From a bacterium (GTDB lineage: Bacteria; Verrucomicrobiota; Verrucomicrobiia; Limisphaerales; UBA8199), in assembly GCA_021784555.1 (NCBI GenBank), contig JAJYHY010000044.1, positions 1-36,112 on the forward strand: a stretch of DNA of 36,112 nt. Direction: 5' to 3'. Of the stretch, positions 8,442-16,968 are shown piece after piece; the stretch's first letter is position 1; the number at the start of each line of letters is the position of its first letter. The position numbers were made by a program, and so were the translations under genes. A model generated the notes under the pieces. That model had not been told where the DNA came from and ran no database searches. It worked only from the letters and a program-made list of their open reading frames with translations.

Positions 8442-8830
8442 AGCTCCTCCAAGACACCCGCGAACTCCAGGCCGGAGCCGGGCTTTTCCAGGTAATCATT
8501 GGCGCCCAACTGCCGGGCTTGGGCCCGGTCCTCCTCCCGGGCGGAGGAGGAGAAAACGACGGCGGGCAAGTCCTCAAGCTCCGGCTGAGCGCGCAACCAT
8601 CTGAGCACCTGGAAACCGGAGACCGTCGGCAAGTTCAGGTCGAGCAGGACAACAGCCGGCAACGGATAAACGAGCCGGTCGGAAAAGGCGCCGCGCCCGG
8701 CCAGGTAATCAATGGCCTCCTGCCCATCGACGGCGACCTTGAGGGCCTGCTCCATGCCCGCCCGGCGAAACGCCCGGCGCATGAAGAACACGTCGCTTTC
8801 CTCATCTTCAACGTACAATACACTCGCCAT
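8378..8830 (-). CDS. Single-domain response regulator, Rcp1-like
   Basis: A 150-aa CheY-type receiver without an output domain. The acidic pocket is VEDE at 7-10, the phosphoacceptor is Asp64 in VVLLDLNLP, the switch serine lies in VVFSSSA (93-97), and the conserved lysine is Lys116 in YLEKP. The layout, with an insertion before the phosphoacceptor and the LP-SGF turn, is that of Rcp1-like regulators that pair with phytochrome-like or GAF-containing kinases. It lies 78 bases downstream of the histidine kinase gene on the same strand, so it is very probably that kinase's phosphorelay partner. Confidence 0.88.
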   Translation of the reverse strand: MASVLYVEDEESDVFFMRRAFRRAGMEQALKVAVDGQEAIDYLAGRGAFSDRLVYPLPAVVLLDLNLPTVSGFQVLRWLRAQPELEDLPAVVFSSSAREEDRAQARQLGANDYLEKPGSGLEFAGVLEELCRRWLRLDRAPDGVGPLSGH

Positions 8831-8908
8831 AAATCAGGATGCTCGTTGGACAGGGCTGAGGCGCGCGGGATTCAATCCCCGCGCGTTGCGCCTCATCTCG
8901 AAACCTTT

Positions 8909-10825
8909 TCAGTGAGGCCCACTCCGCCCTGGATCGTGATTGGCTTGGCCGCACGAGGTCTGAGCACTCTGCCCTGCCTCGGCATCATGCTCGGCGGAAG
9001 CAGCGGCGAGCTTCAGATCGACCCAAAACCGGCTCCCCGTCGCCGGCGGGCATTCGACCCCCACGCGCCCGCCCATTCGCTCGGCCACCTTCCGGACCAG
9101 GGCCAAGCCGATACCGGTTCCCTCGTAGGTCTTGCCCGCCCGCTGGAACATCTGGAAAAGACGCGGACGGAAGGCCTCCGGGATGCCGATGCCATTGTCC
9201 TCGAACCAAAATCGAGCCACGCCGTCACGGACCTCCGACCGGACGCGGACTTCCGGGAGTTTGCCTGGCTGGACGAATTTAACGGCGTTGTCCAGCAAGT
9301 TTGAAAAGCATTGGGTCAGCCCCGCCTCGTTGGCGAGGATTCGGGGCAAGGCGGCCTCAATCCGGATGCGGGCCTTGGGCGGCTGAAGGTCGGGATAAGA
9401 TTCGACAATACCGCGCAACAATTCGCCTGCATCGACCGGCGAGAGGCTCAGCTCCTGCCGCACGGCCTTGCTATAGTTGAGGGCGTCGGTGATCAGCCGG
9501 TCCATTCGCCTGGCGGAGCGGGTAATGCGCTCCAGGCAATCCTTGACTTCGCCAGGCTCATCCGTTTGCAGCAGCCCTTCGAGGGTGCCGGCAAAACCGC
9601 GTATGGCCCTAAGGGGTGCGCGCATGTCGTGGGTGATAGTGTAAGAAAAATGTTCGAGCTCGTTGACGAGGTCCTGGAGACTGGCGGTGCGCTCGCGCAC
9701 CTGCTCTTCGAGGGTTCTATTTGCGTGCGCCACGCTCTCTTGCAATCGCATGATCTTCAATGCCAGCGAGCATTGCGCCGCTACCCATTCAATGATCCGG
9801 AATTGCTCGCCGGTCCAGGTGCCCGGGGCGGCGGCGTAGATCTTTACGACACCCAGAGGTTTGCCATCCAAGCGAAGTGGCGCCGCGAGCACGGAGCGGA
9901 AGGCGCAGCCGGCGGGCTGGGGAACGACCAAGTCGGGTCTGGCAAGGAGGTCGTCCACGAATGCCGTGCGATTGTGTTCGAGCACCAGGGCGGCGAAGGA
10001 GCGGGCAAAGGGCCTGCGCACGTCGGTTAATTTCGGAGAGCCGGACTGAGTGCGAAGCACCAACTCGTCTCCCACCCGCTCCAGCATCGCGGCCACGGCG
10101 CCGGGTTGGCCGATTAGGGCCACGAGCGCCTGGCACACGCGCTCCAGCATCTGATGCTCGTCCGGCGCCCCGCCCAGGGAGCCGAGGAGGGTCTGGAGCA
10201 TGGATTGCCGGTGATTCAGCTCCTGGTTGGCCGCTTGCAGCTCGCGGGCCTGGGTTTGGAGCTCCTCCGATTGGCGGTCGAGTTCCTCGGCCTGCTGGAG
10301 CAACTCCTCGTTCTGGCGAGCCAGTTCCTCGCCCTGTTGTTGGAGTTCCTCATTTTGCTGGGTTAGTTCCTCGGATTGGGCCTGGAGTTCGGCATTTTGC
10401 CCGGCGATTTCCTCCCTTTGGGCGGTCAACTCCGAGTTTGCCCGCGCCATCTCGGCGTTCTTGCCGCGCAGCCGGCCGGTCAGGTTCAGGACAAGGTGAA
10501 TCGTGACGGCTACCACGCCGATGTTCATCAGCTCCATGAGCCAGCGCAGCACGTCAAATGGCGCCGTGCCAACCCTGCCTGCGAGCATCTCAACTGTCTT
10601 GAGGGCGCTGATGGCCGAGAATCCGACTGCCATCGACCACAAGAGACGCCGATCTTTGTGCCACAGGCAGAGCAGCAGCGGTAAAACGTAGCTCAGAGAA
10701 ACATAACGCTCCGGCAACAGGCTCAGTTTGAGCCAGGCCATGGCGGCCATGGCCACCGCGAAGAGGGCCAGGGAGATGAGAAACGACGGTCGCCGCTCAG
10801 GAGATGGAGAGTGCTCTTGGCCCAT
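8909..10825 (-). CDS. Membrane-anchored sensor histidine kinase with long EELxxQ coiled coil and GAF domain
   Basis: A 638-aa kinase. Residues 14-115 hold several membrane helices. Residues 125-205 form an almost perfect heptad array (SEELTQQ, NEELQQQ, GEELARQ and so on), a rigid coiled coil. Residues about 220-360 form a GAF-like sensory domain. HisKA follows, with phospho-acceptor His399 in ITHDMRAPLR, then HATPase_c with NLLDNAVKF (N box), FEDNGIGIP (G1) and GTGIGLALV (G2). It should autophosphorylate and pass phosphate to the adjacent receiver. The start at 10825 overlaps the upstream cheR-like gene by 29 bases, indicating translational coupling. The sensed signal is unknown; no chromophore cysteine is obvious. 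Confidence 0.9.
   Translation of the reverse strand: MGQEHSPSPERRPSFLISLALFAVAMAAMAWLKLSLLPERYVSLSYVLPLLLCLWHKDRRLLWSMAVGFSAISALKTVEMLAGRVGTAPFDVLRWLMELMNIGVVAVTIHLVLNLTGRLRGKNAEMARANSELTAQREEIAGQNAELQAQSEELTQQNEELQQQGEELARQNEELLQQAEELDRQSEELQTQARELQAANQELNHRQSMLQTLLGSLGGAPDEHQMLERVCQALVALIGQPGAVAAMLERVGDELVLRTQSGSPKLTDVRRPFARSFAALVLEHNRTAFVDDLLARPDLVVPQPAGCAFRSVLAAPLRLDGKPLGVVKIYAAAPGTWTGEQFRIIEWVAAQCSLALKIMRLQESVAHANRTLEEQVRERTASLQDLVNELEHFSYTITHDMRAPLRAIRGFAGTLEGLLQTDEPGEVKDCLERITRSARRMDRLITDALNYSKAVRQELSLSPVDAGELLRGIVESYPDLQPPKARIRIEAALPRILANEAGLTQCFSNLLDNAVKFVQPGKLPEVRVRSEVRDGVARFWFEDNGIGIPEAFRPRLFQMFQRAGKTYEGTGIGLALVRKVAERMGGRVGVECPPATGSRFWVDLKLAAASAEHDAEAGQSAQTSCGQANHDPGRSGPH
10210..10425 (-). 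repeat. Degenerate 21-bp tandem repeat coding for the kinase heptads
   Basis: About eight consecutive 21-base units, each coding for a variant of x-EEL-x-x-Q, lie inside the histidine kinase gene. Copy number of such an in-frame array can change by slippage, altering the length of the signalling coiled coil in whole heptads. Confidence 0.7.
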
Positions 10826-11747
10826 GGATTCGGTGTTCGGGCTTGCGATAGACGCACCCGGATTCGCGCCTCAGCGCCATAGTGGAAGGGGGCCGTCCGG
10901 CCTTGCCGGTCACCAGGAACCCACCTGGCTTGAGGACGCGCTCCAGCCGATGCCAAGCGGACGCTGCTTGCTCCGGTTCGAGATAAATGGCGACGTTGCG
11001 AAACAGAATGATGTCCCAAGGTTCGGTGTCAGGCCAGTCATGGAGATCGGCCACGTGCCAGCGTGTGCGCTTCCGCAGAGCCGGCGAAATCACGGCGCCG
11101 TTGCCCTCTTTCTGAAAGTACCGCGTCAGCCGTTCGGGACTGATGCCGGCGAGATCGGAGGCTTCGAACCGGCCCGCCCTGGCCTGGTCAACCGCCTGGG
11201 AGCGGCAATCCATTCCCACCAACACACTGTGCGCCAGCCCCCCAAGCTCGTCCAAGAGCATTGCCGCCGAATAGAGTTCCTGCCCGGCCGCACAGCCAAC
11301 ACTGCAGACGCGCAGTTCGCCACCGGCTCTGAGGGCTTCAGGAAATGTGGCCTGACGGAGGTGCTCAAAAACCGCCGGGTCACGAAAGAAACCGCTTACG
11401 CCAATGAGCAGCGCGCTCAAGGCCACCGGCCCAAGCGCGGAGTCTCGGCTCAGGGCCGCCATGGCGGCGGACTCTGACCGCGCGCGAAGGCTGCGGAGGC
11501 AGGCCGGCAAACGGCGGTTCAACGCTCGCGATTGATAGCATGAGGGGTCCAGCCCGTTCTGCCGCAGGACGAATTCGATCAGGGGCGATAAGGCCTCCGT
11601 CTCCGCTGCCGGACCGACTCGTTGCGGAGCCGGCTGGCCAACCCTGCCAGGGATCGGGGCCGCCGAGCGCGTTCGGGACCGCCCCGGCCCGGCAGGAACC
11701 GCCGAGCGCTCTGCACCGACAAAATAAATGTGACTTAATCCCAGCAT
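10797..11747 (-). CDS. cheR: CheR-type protein methyltransferase
   Basis: A 316-aa SAM-dependent methyltransferase of the CheR family, which methylates glutamates of chemoreceptor-like proteins. A helical N-terminal domain (LSPLIEFVLRQNGLDPSCY) is followed by the VSGFFRDP motif, a SAM-binding loop (VCSVGCAAGQELYSAAM), and DIILFRNVAIYLEPE, which matches the CheR 'CRNV-IYF' motif with Phe in place of the usual Cys. No receptor or CheB gene is nearby; instead it opens an operon with a histidine kinase and a response regulator, so it may modify a partner other than a chemoreceptor. ATG 11747 has a GGGAGG 12 bases upstream; an in-frame TTG at 11783 is an alternative. Confidence 0.85.
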   Translation of the reverse strand: MLGLSHIYFVGAERSAVPAGPGRSRTRSAAPIPGRVGQPAPQRVGPAAETEALSPLIEFVLRQNGLDPSCYQSRALNRRLPACLRSLRARSESAAMAALSRDSALGPVALSALLIGVSGFFRDPAVFEHLRQATFPEALRAGGELRVCSVGCAAGQELYSAAMLLDELGGLAHSVLVGMDCRSQAVDQARAGRFEASDLAGISPERLTRYFQKEGNGAVISPALRKRTRWHVADLHDWPDTEPWDIILFRNVAIYLEPEQAASAWHRLERVLKPGGFLVTGKAGRPPSTMALRRESGCVYRKPEHRIHGPRALSIS

Positions 11748-11890
11748 GGCTCTTGCCTGGCCTCCCGACGCCGGCCTACGCAACGCAGGGAGGGAGCAAG
11801 ATTATTGATCATGGAGTAAGAACGCGTGGTCGCAAGGGCCAATCACGATTTCCTTATGGGGTAAATCCCTCACGCCACGGGGTCGGTTCT

Positions 11891-11950
11891 TAGTATTGAT
11901 AACAGTTTCCACTTCGGCGGCAGGAATTCTCAATCTTGTTGTCAATACTA
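11891..11950. repeat. Imperfect inverted repeat, 15-bp arms
   Basis: TAGTATTGATAACAG at 11891-11905 and TTGTTGTCAATACTA at 11936-11950 are inverted copies matching at 13 of 15 positions with a 30-bp spacer. They lie between the CheR operon and the transposase remnant, and could be an IS end or an operator. Confidence 0.5.
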
Positions 11951-12011
11951 CAGAGGTCTGAGCAAACCATCAGCTTTTCGCGGGTTTTTCAGAAAATTTC
12001 TGCTGGCATGA

Positions 12012-12840
12012 CTACTCGACGCCATAGTGGATCGGAAACTGAAATTTGTCCAGGGTTACGGGTTGCATGCGGTTGAGATCCTCGCATAGGTGCCGGGCAG
12101 CATAGTCGATTTCCCGGTCTGTGAATCTTCTCAACGTGACCTCTAAGGCGGCGGTAAGAAATTAAGGTGGCAAGATGCCGCGGGGATTTTGGCGTCTGGC
12201 GAGGCGCGAACGAGGCGCATATCCGCGGGATCTGTAACGAGTGAGCAACGAAGCCAGGCGCCAAAAGAACAAGGCAGGTTGCCACCTTAATTTCTTACCG
12301 CCGCCTAACCGCCCTCCTTCCAATTTCACGTGGCCCGTTCGCTCGACAATCATCGCCAAGGCTGGTACCACCTCTTTGTGCCAGTCATAATGTTTTAAGA
12401 GCAGGCGGCACATCTCGGCTTCTACGTTGCAGACAAATACCTGGATGCCATCCAGAAACCGCTTTTTCTCGTGGTTGAGTTTGAGCAATTTTTCTCCAGC
12501 GTGAGCCTGGTCAAAGCGAACCTCCGAGGGCAGTTTGTCCAGTTGCTCATCCACCAAGAGAATCTTACCCTCGACCACCGTTATGTCGTCCCGTGCCTCC
12601 TTTTCGCTCCGGAGTGGGGTCCGGCGTTTTTTGGCCGGCGGCTTGAGCGCGTGATTGGCCAATTCAACTTTCAAGCGGTTCAACTCACCGGCCAACCCGG
12701 CCCGGCGTTTCTTCAGTTCCCTGAGCTCGGGGTTGTCCACCAGCGGTTGTTCTTCCAATTCCTCCAAGACGTAACCCGGGGTGTAGTTGATCAGGTGCTC
12801 GTGCAACAGTTCCTTGATGGCATTTTTCGCTTCTCCTGGC
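12012..12840 (-). pseudogene. Transposase C-terminal remnant, 5'-truncated and split by a small inverted-repeat element
   Basis: On the minus strand, sequence from about 12840 downwards codes for KNAIKELLHEHLINYTPGY, a charged coiled region, then HYDWHKEVVPALAMIVERTG and HVKLEGGRL. The frame is then broken by a 159-bp element (12147-12305) that brings a stop at 12162. Past the element the same frame resumes with EVTLRRFTDREIDYAARHLC and finishes LDKFQFPIHYGVE at 12012. The C-terminal pattern (MIVERTGHVKLEGGRL...EIDYAARHLCEDLN) is one I associate with putative IS transposases. The N-terminal catalytic part is missing: upstream the sequence passes into the 3' end of the YfhO-like gene. This is a dead fragment. 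Confidence 0.6.
12144..12308. mobile_element. 159-bp MITE-like element with TAA target duplication
   Basis: The element body is 12147-12305. Its outer 27 bp (12147-12173 and 12279-12305) are perfect inverted repeats beginning GGCGGCGGTAAG. Both ends are flanked by the trinucleotide TAA (12144-12146 and 12306-12308), as expected for a target-site duplication. Removing the element plus one TAA exactly restores the transposase frame (GGRL then EVTLRRF). It has no coding capacity, so it must have been moved in trans. Confidence 0.8.
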
Positions 12841-15535
12841 GCTTTTCCTGCTCTTGCTCCGGTGCCGCCGGCCTGGAGACGACCAGAAATCCCACCAGGC
12901 ACAAACCCACGCCGATGGCGGCCAGGCTGACATACAGGCCGATGGGCGACGGGGCGAAACGGAACTCGACGCGGTGGTCACCCGGCGGCACTTTCACCCC
13001 CTGCATGATGTAATTGCAGCGCAGCAGGGCGGCCGGTTTGCCGTCTATGGTCACGTGCCAATTCGGGTCGAACCGGTCATTCAGCAGCAGAATGCACTTG
13101 GCTGCGGCCTTTGCGTTCAAGACAACGTCCTTCGGCGCGTAGCTGACCCAATCGACCGTCCCCGGCGCCTGGTTGGTGGCGGATGGTTTCGGCGCGCCCA
13201 CCGGTTCGGCCACGAGCACGGTTTTCTCCGGGTCGAACGCCGGGTCGGGCAATTCCTTTAAGGTGGCCTGGTCGTTGGTGCTCACCTGCCAGTTTGAATA
13301 GAGTTTGGCGCGGGGCAGGGCGCCGGTGAATTCGAAGAGCGCGTACGGGCCGTTGGGCGTTATCTCGGCCTCCAAATCCTGCGTGCCGGTGTAATGTTCG
13401 ACGCCGGGTTTAAGCCCGACGTTGAAAGCGGCGGCAATCTTGAAGCGGTGCTGGACCGGGTCGAGTTGCTGGTTCAGAACGTGAAGATAGCCCGCCGCGC
13501 CGATAAGATACCGCGTATTGGTCAACTCCCAGAGGCGGGTGAGGCGCTGGATGGTGACGGCGTTGGTGTTCGGCCTCAGAGCGGCCTGATAGGCCACCGT
13601 GTCGAGCGGGGGACGCGGCATCTGGACCACGTCGAGGGATTGGATGTTGTAGAACTGGAACTGCTGCTGGGCCCACTCCAGGCTGTAAAACTGGTTGATG
13701 AACCCAAGCTGCCCCGGCGCCGCAAACGGCAGGACGGCGACGCGGTGTTCATAAGGCTTTTGACGCAGGATGTCCAGGACGGGGTCCGAGGCGTAGCGCT
13801 CTTTCCAGTTGTAGGTGACCACCCAGGGAACATTGGCCCGGCCCAGGTCGAGCACCAGGAGCAGGCCGAACAGGACCGAGGCGGTCCGCGCCCGGCGTCC
13901 GCTGAAATAGCCGCTGAGCGCCAGCGTCACCAGGCCCGCCGCCAGCGTCAGGAAGAGGAGGAACCAGAGAGGCTGGCGGATGCTGAAGGAGGCAATCGCG
14001 TTGGCGCTTGAGGCGTCCTCGAAGCCGACCTGCTGCAAATAGGCGACAAGATGGTCCCGTGAGGCGGCATAGACCAGCCATCCCAGCGCCCCGATGCCCA
14101 GGGCCATGGCCGAGCCGATGACCCAGCGCCGGTCAAACACCGCCGCCCTCGTCCACCAGGCCTTAAGCTGGCTGGAGAGGTCGCGGGCCGTTCCCTCCGC
14201 CGGCTCCAGGTAACGGCGCGCCAAGGCGTCCAGGCCGTAGGCGAACAGGATGATGAGCGCCCATTCGAAAACGTGAATGAACTTGGCCGGGTTGCGAATC
14301 GTTGAGGCGTAAGGCAGGGCGTAGAAGAACTGGTAAAACGGCGCGAACCGCCCAAAGGCCAGCAACAATGAGACGACCGCCACGCCACCCCAGAACCAGA
14401 TAAACTTCCGCTGTTTGGGCGAAAACACGCTCTTCTCCTTCCGGAACGATTGGAGCACCGCCCAGAGCGCAATCAAGTCCACCAGGATTCCGGCGTAATG
14501 CCCGCCGCCGCTGAAACGCAGGGGCTGGCTTGAAGGGGGTGGCGGCCCCTTCTCGCCTGACGCAAAATAGGCGTCCCAGGCCGGAGACCTGCCCCCGGCG
14601 CCCCAATAAGCGCCTCCGTTAGGAGTGTCCATGCGGAAACCGTAAATGCCGGGGATGAGAATATCCAAGGCCTCGCGCTTCGGCAGGCTCCAGAGCGTGG
14701 CCTCCATCCAATGTTGTTCTCTGGTCTTGGTGTCCTGCCTCATCCCGGCGACCCCCTCGATCTGGGTGCCAACGAGGGTTATAAGCGCCGCCGCGGCAAT
14801 AAACCCCGCAAAAACCGCCACCAACCCGACCCGCACGACGCCCTGAACCAGCCTCTTAACCGCCGGCCCATCTCCCACACACGCCTGATAGACCACAAAC
14901 GCCGCAATCACCAGGCTGAAAATCGCGCCAATGTCGAAAGCCTCCATTACACTCAATCCCACGGCAAACCCGGCTAAGATCACTTTGAGCCATCGTCTGC
15001 GCCCAGAATCGTCCGCCAGCGCCGCCAAGGCGAGGAAATCGAAACCGAAAGCAATCGGCTGCGAGACCAAGCCCCAACACGCGGTGGAGAAAAAGTCGGA
15101 GTTCAGCGTAGCCGCGATCGCGCCCAAGATGCATGCGATTGGGTGCTGCTTCCATTGTCGGAAACAAAACCAAGCGGCAAGCCCGAGAAATAGGAGGCCA
15201 AGCGGGGCGTACAGTTTCGAGAAGAGGACCGGCCCAAACGAGATACCCAGCGCCGTCGTCAGCGTCAGTCCGGGGTTCGGGCCAGTGCCACCTAGCCAGT
15301 TTAGGTCCTGCCAATAGCCCAGGAAGGCGCCGGGCAATTGCGAGCAGGCCGCACTAATCGCCCCCAAAGGGCCGTCGTTCGAGAAGACCGTGCGATCCGG
15401 CAGGAAACCCTTCAGGAACAAGACGCCCAGGACAGCAACGAGGCAGCAGAAAATGGTGAGTAGCTCCCATGCTCGATGGCGCTGTGGTGATACGTTCGAC
15501 TTGGTTCGACCGGTTGGGGCCAATGCACTCTTCAT
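12791..15535 (-). CDS. YfhO-like multi-spanning membrane protein
   Basis: A 914-aa protein with about a dozen hydrophobic helices in residues 25-560 (starting LLTIFCCLVAVLGVLFL), then a large extracytoplasmic domain. The end of that domain reads ILLLNDRFDPNWHVTIDGKP, CNYIMQGVKVPPGDHRVEF, the typical closing module of YfhO/GT-C type proteins, and a final helix (YVSLAAIGVGLCLVGFLVV). The family is linked to lipid-carrier-dependent glycosylation or lipoteichoic acid modification in Firmicutes; here the substrate is unknown. After the last helix the tail runs into the transposase remnant, so the final 10-20 residues (ending MPSRNCCTST) are probably not original. Start ATG 15535. Confidence 0.75.
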   Translation of the reverse strand: MKSALAPTGRTKSNVSPQRHRAWELLTIFCCLVAVLGVLFLKGFLPDRTVFSNDGPLGAISAACSQLPGAFLGYWQDLNWLGGTGPNPGLTLTTALGISFGPVLFSKLYAPLGLLFLGLAAWFCFRQWKQHPIACILGAIAATLNSDFFSTACWGLVSQPIAFGFDFLALAALADDSGRRRWLKVILAGFAVGLSVMEAFDIGAIFSLVIAAFVVYQACVGDGPAVKRLVQGVVRVGLVAVFAGFIAAAALITLVGTQIEGVAGMRQDTKTREQHWMEATLWSLPKREALDILIPGIYGFRMDTPNGGAYWGAGGRSPAWDAYFASGEKGPPPPSSQPLRFSGGGHYAGILVDLIALWAVLQSFRKEKSVFSPKQRKFIWFWGGVAVVSLLLAFGRFAPFYQFFYALPYASTIRNPAKFIHVFEWALIILFAYGLDALARRYLEPAEGTARDLSSQLKAWWTRAAVFDRRWVIGSAMALGIGALGWLVYAASRDHLVAYLQQVGFEDASSANAIASFSIRQPLWFLLFLTLAAGLVTLALSGYFSGRRARTASVLFGLLLVLDLGRANVPWVVTYNWKERYASDPVLDILRQKPYEHRVAVLPFAAPGQLGFINQFYSLEWAQQQFQFYNIQSLDVVQMPRPPLDTVAYQAALRPNTNAVTIQRLTRLWELTNTRYLIGAAGYLHVLNQQLDPVQHRFKIAAAFNVGLKPGVEHYTGTQDLEAEITPNGPYALFEFTGALPRAKLYSNWQVSTNDQATLKELPDPAFDPEKTVLVAEPVGAPKPSATNQAPGTVDWVSYAPKDVVLNAKAAAKCILLLNDRFDPNWHVTIDGKPAALLRCNYIMQGVKVPPGDHRVEFRFAPSPIGLYVSLAAIGVGLCLVGFLVVSRPAAPEQEQEKRQEKRKMPSRNCCTST

Positions 15536-15681
15536 TCAGCGAAGAAAAAAGTAAAATAATCGATGCAGAGCCTTTCGCAAGCCAAAGCTGCCAATAAATC
15601 TGGCTGCTCCACAAGCCCAAGCCGCTACCTCAGCCAGAGCGATATCAAGCCAATCCGGTGTCTTCGGCAAAACGATTGATG

Positions 15682-16578
15682 TCACCCGGCCGGGAGGCAG
15701 ACCTGTTCCCAGCCTCCTTCGGTCTTCCGCATAGCCCACAATCCATCCCAGGACGATACTCTCTGATTGAAGAATTCCCAAACAGCGAGAGTCACGCCGG
15801 GGTGATATCGACTGTCTGAGGAGGGATCCAGAGGAAAATCGTAACCTAACTGGCGGCGCAGATCCGACTCGTGAACCTCGCCAAACTGGAGGTCGAGGTC
15901 GTCACCTGCAAGGATTCCCCCGCTCCGCACCAGGCGACCGGCGTTCGCGAGATCGCGCTTCACCGCATCGTACGAGTGGTCACCATCTATAAACACCAGG
16001 TCAAACCAGGAACCGCGGAGCATCGGCAGGCACTCGTCCGAGGTGCCCCGAAAGGCGTGAACCACATCGGACTGTCCGGCGCTCCGCACGTTGTGGTGAA
16101 AAAGGCCCACGATCGCGTCTCTCCTTGTGGCCGCCGCCATGGCGCGGTAAACGGGGTCAGGGTTGGCCTTAAGATCCAGGTAACTTGCCCAGGGATCCAC
16201 GCAGACCACGCGGCCATCCTTTCGATTGAGATCCTTGAGCGCGTTTGCCCAGACGATCGCGCTCCATCCTGCCCATGATCCCACCTCCAGAATTCTGGAC
16301 TCCGCGCCTTTCTGCGAGCACGCCGCGGCAACGAGTTGGCGCATCTTGATCTCGCGGGCGCGGCCTCGCTCGATGTTGTGGGCACCAGCGGCCGCCCCCT
16401 GAGCCGCGGCATAAAGCTGTCCGAAGTAAGGTCTGCCTCTGGCTATCCTGAACAGGTACTGAAGCCGCGCCGCAGGATAACCGACCCGAGGATCAACCTG
16501 TTCGACGGCGTACTGGGCGCAGACCCTCAGACCCTTTTCCCTGGCCCGCGCCCAAGTCTTTGAAAGATGTGAAAGCAT
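15682..16578 (-). CDS. Class I SAM-dependent methyltransferase (Methyltransf_24-like)
   Basis: A 298-aa protein. Motif I is ILEVGSWAGWSA at 96-107, the acidic residue closing strand 2 lies in VVCVDPW (Asp128), and DLVFIDGDHSYDAVKRDL at 193-210 is the IDGDHSY motif of methyltransferases similar to macrocin and cephalosporin-type enzymes. GGILAGDD follows at strand 5. These enzymes act on sugars or secondary metabolites, sometimes with a metal bound by the IDGDH residues. Start ATG 16578 gives a basic, helical leader. It is transcribed away from the pseudopilin gene upstream and towards the YfhO-like gene, with 146 bases between, so a shared surface-glycan role is possible but unproven. Confidence 0.8.
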   Translation of the reverse strand: MLSHLSKTWARAREKGLRVCAQYAVEQVDPRVGYPAARLQYLFRIARGRPYFGQLYAAAQGAAAGAHNIERGRAREIKMRQLVAAACSQKGAESRILEVGSWAGWSAIVWANALKDLNRKDGRVVCVDPWASYLDLKANPDPVYRAMAAATRRDAIVGLFHHNVRSAGQSDVVHAFRGTSDECLPMLRGSWFDLVFIDGDHSYDAVKRDLANAGRLVRSGGILAGDDLDLQFGEVHESDLRRQLGYDFPLDPSSDSRYHPGVTLAVWEFFNQRVSSWDGLWAMRKTEGGWEQVCLPAG

Positions 16579-16968
16579 GTATTCCGGTGTCTATCGGTTG
16601 TTCTGGCGCCCGCAATCCCACGCTAACGCTGACCAGGCACGCCACCGAAGGCGCGCAGGGGTGCCGAATGGCATCGCGAGCGTTCACAGGGCCCCGCCGC
16701 TAGGAACGTACGCGTGACTTACCGGACTGGCGCACCGACAACGCCTCACAATAGTCTTATCCACGCCCGGTTCACAACCCAAATTCCCAAAGTTGCAGTC
16801 GGAAGGCGAACCCCCATAACTTCGCCTCAGCGAGTGGCTGCCCCAGCAAACTTCAGGTCCAAATACACAGGCGAAGCCTGTAATCTGCCCCTGAGAACCG
16901 GGTCACCGCTGGGCACCGCCACCTTTGACCGAAGCCAGACTCGGCCTTGCTGCACGCCAGGTCTCACA
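16579..16968. other. 390-bp intergenic region, nothing recognised
   Basis: No ORF with convincing composition, RNA gene or strong hairpin was seen. It separates two minus-strand genes and should hold the methyltransferase promoter, but no clear -35/-10 pair stands out. Confidence 0.4.

Noticed and set aside
9311-10506. Plus-strand ORFs antisense to the histidine kinase, one Ser/Trp/Leu-rich
   Set aside because: They mirror the heptad repeat and kinase domains; the amino-acid bias comes from reading the repeat backwards.
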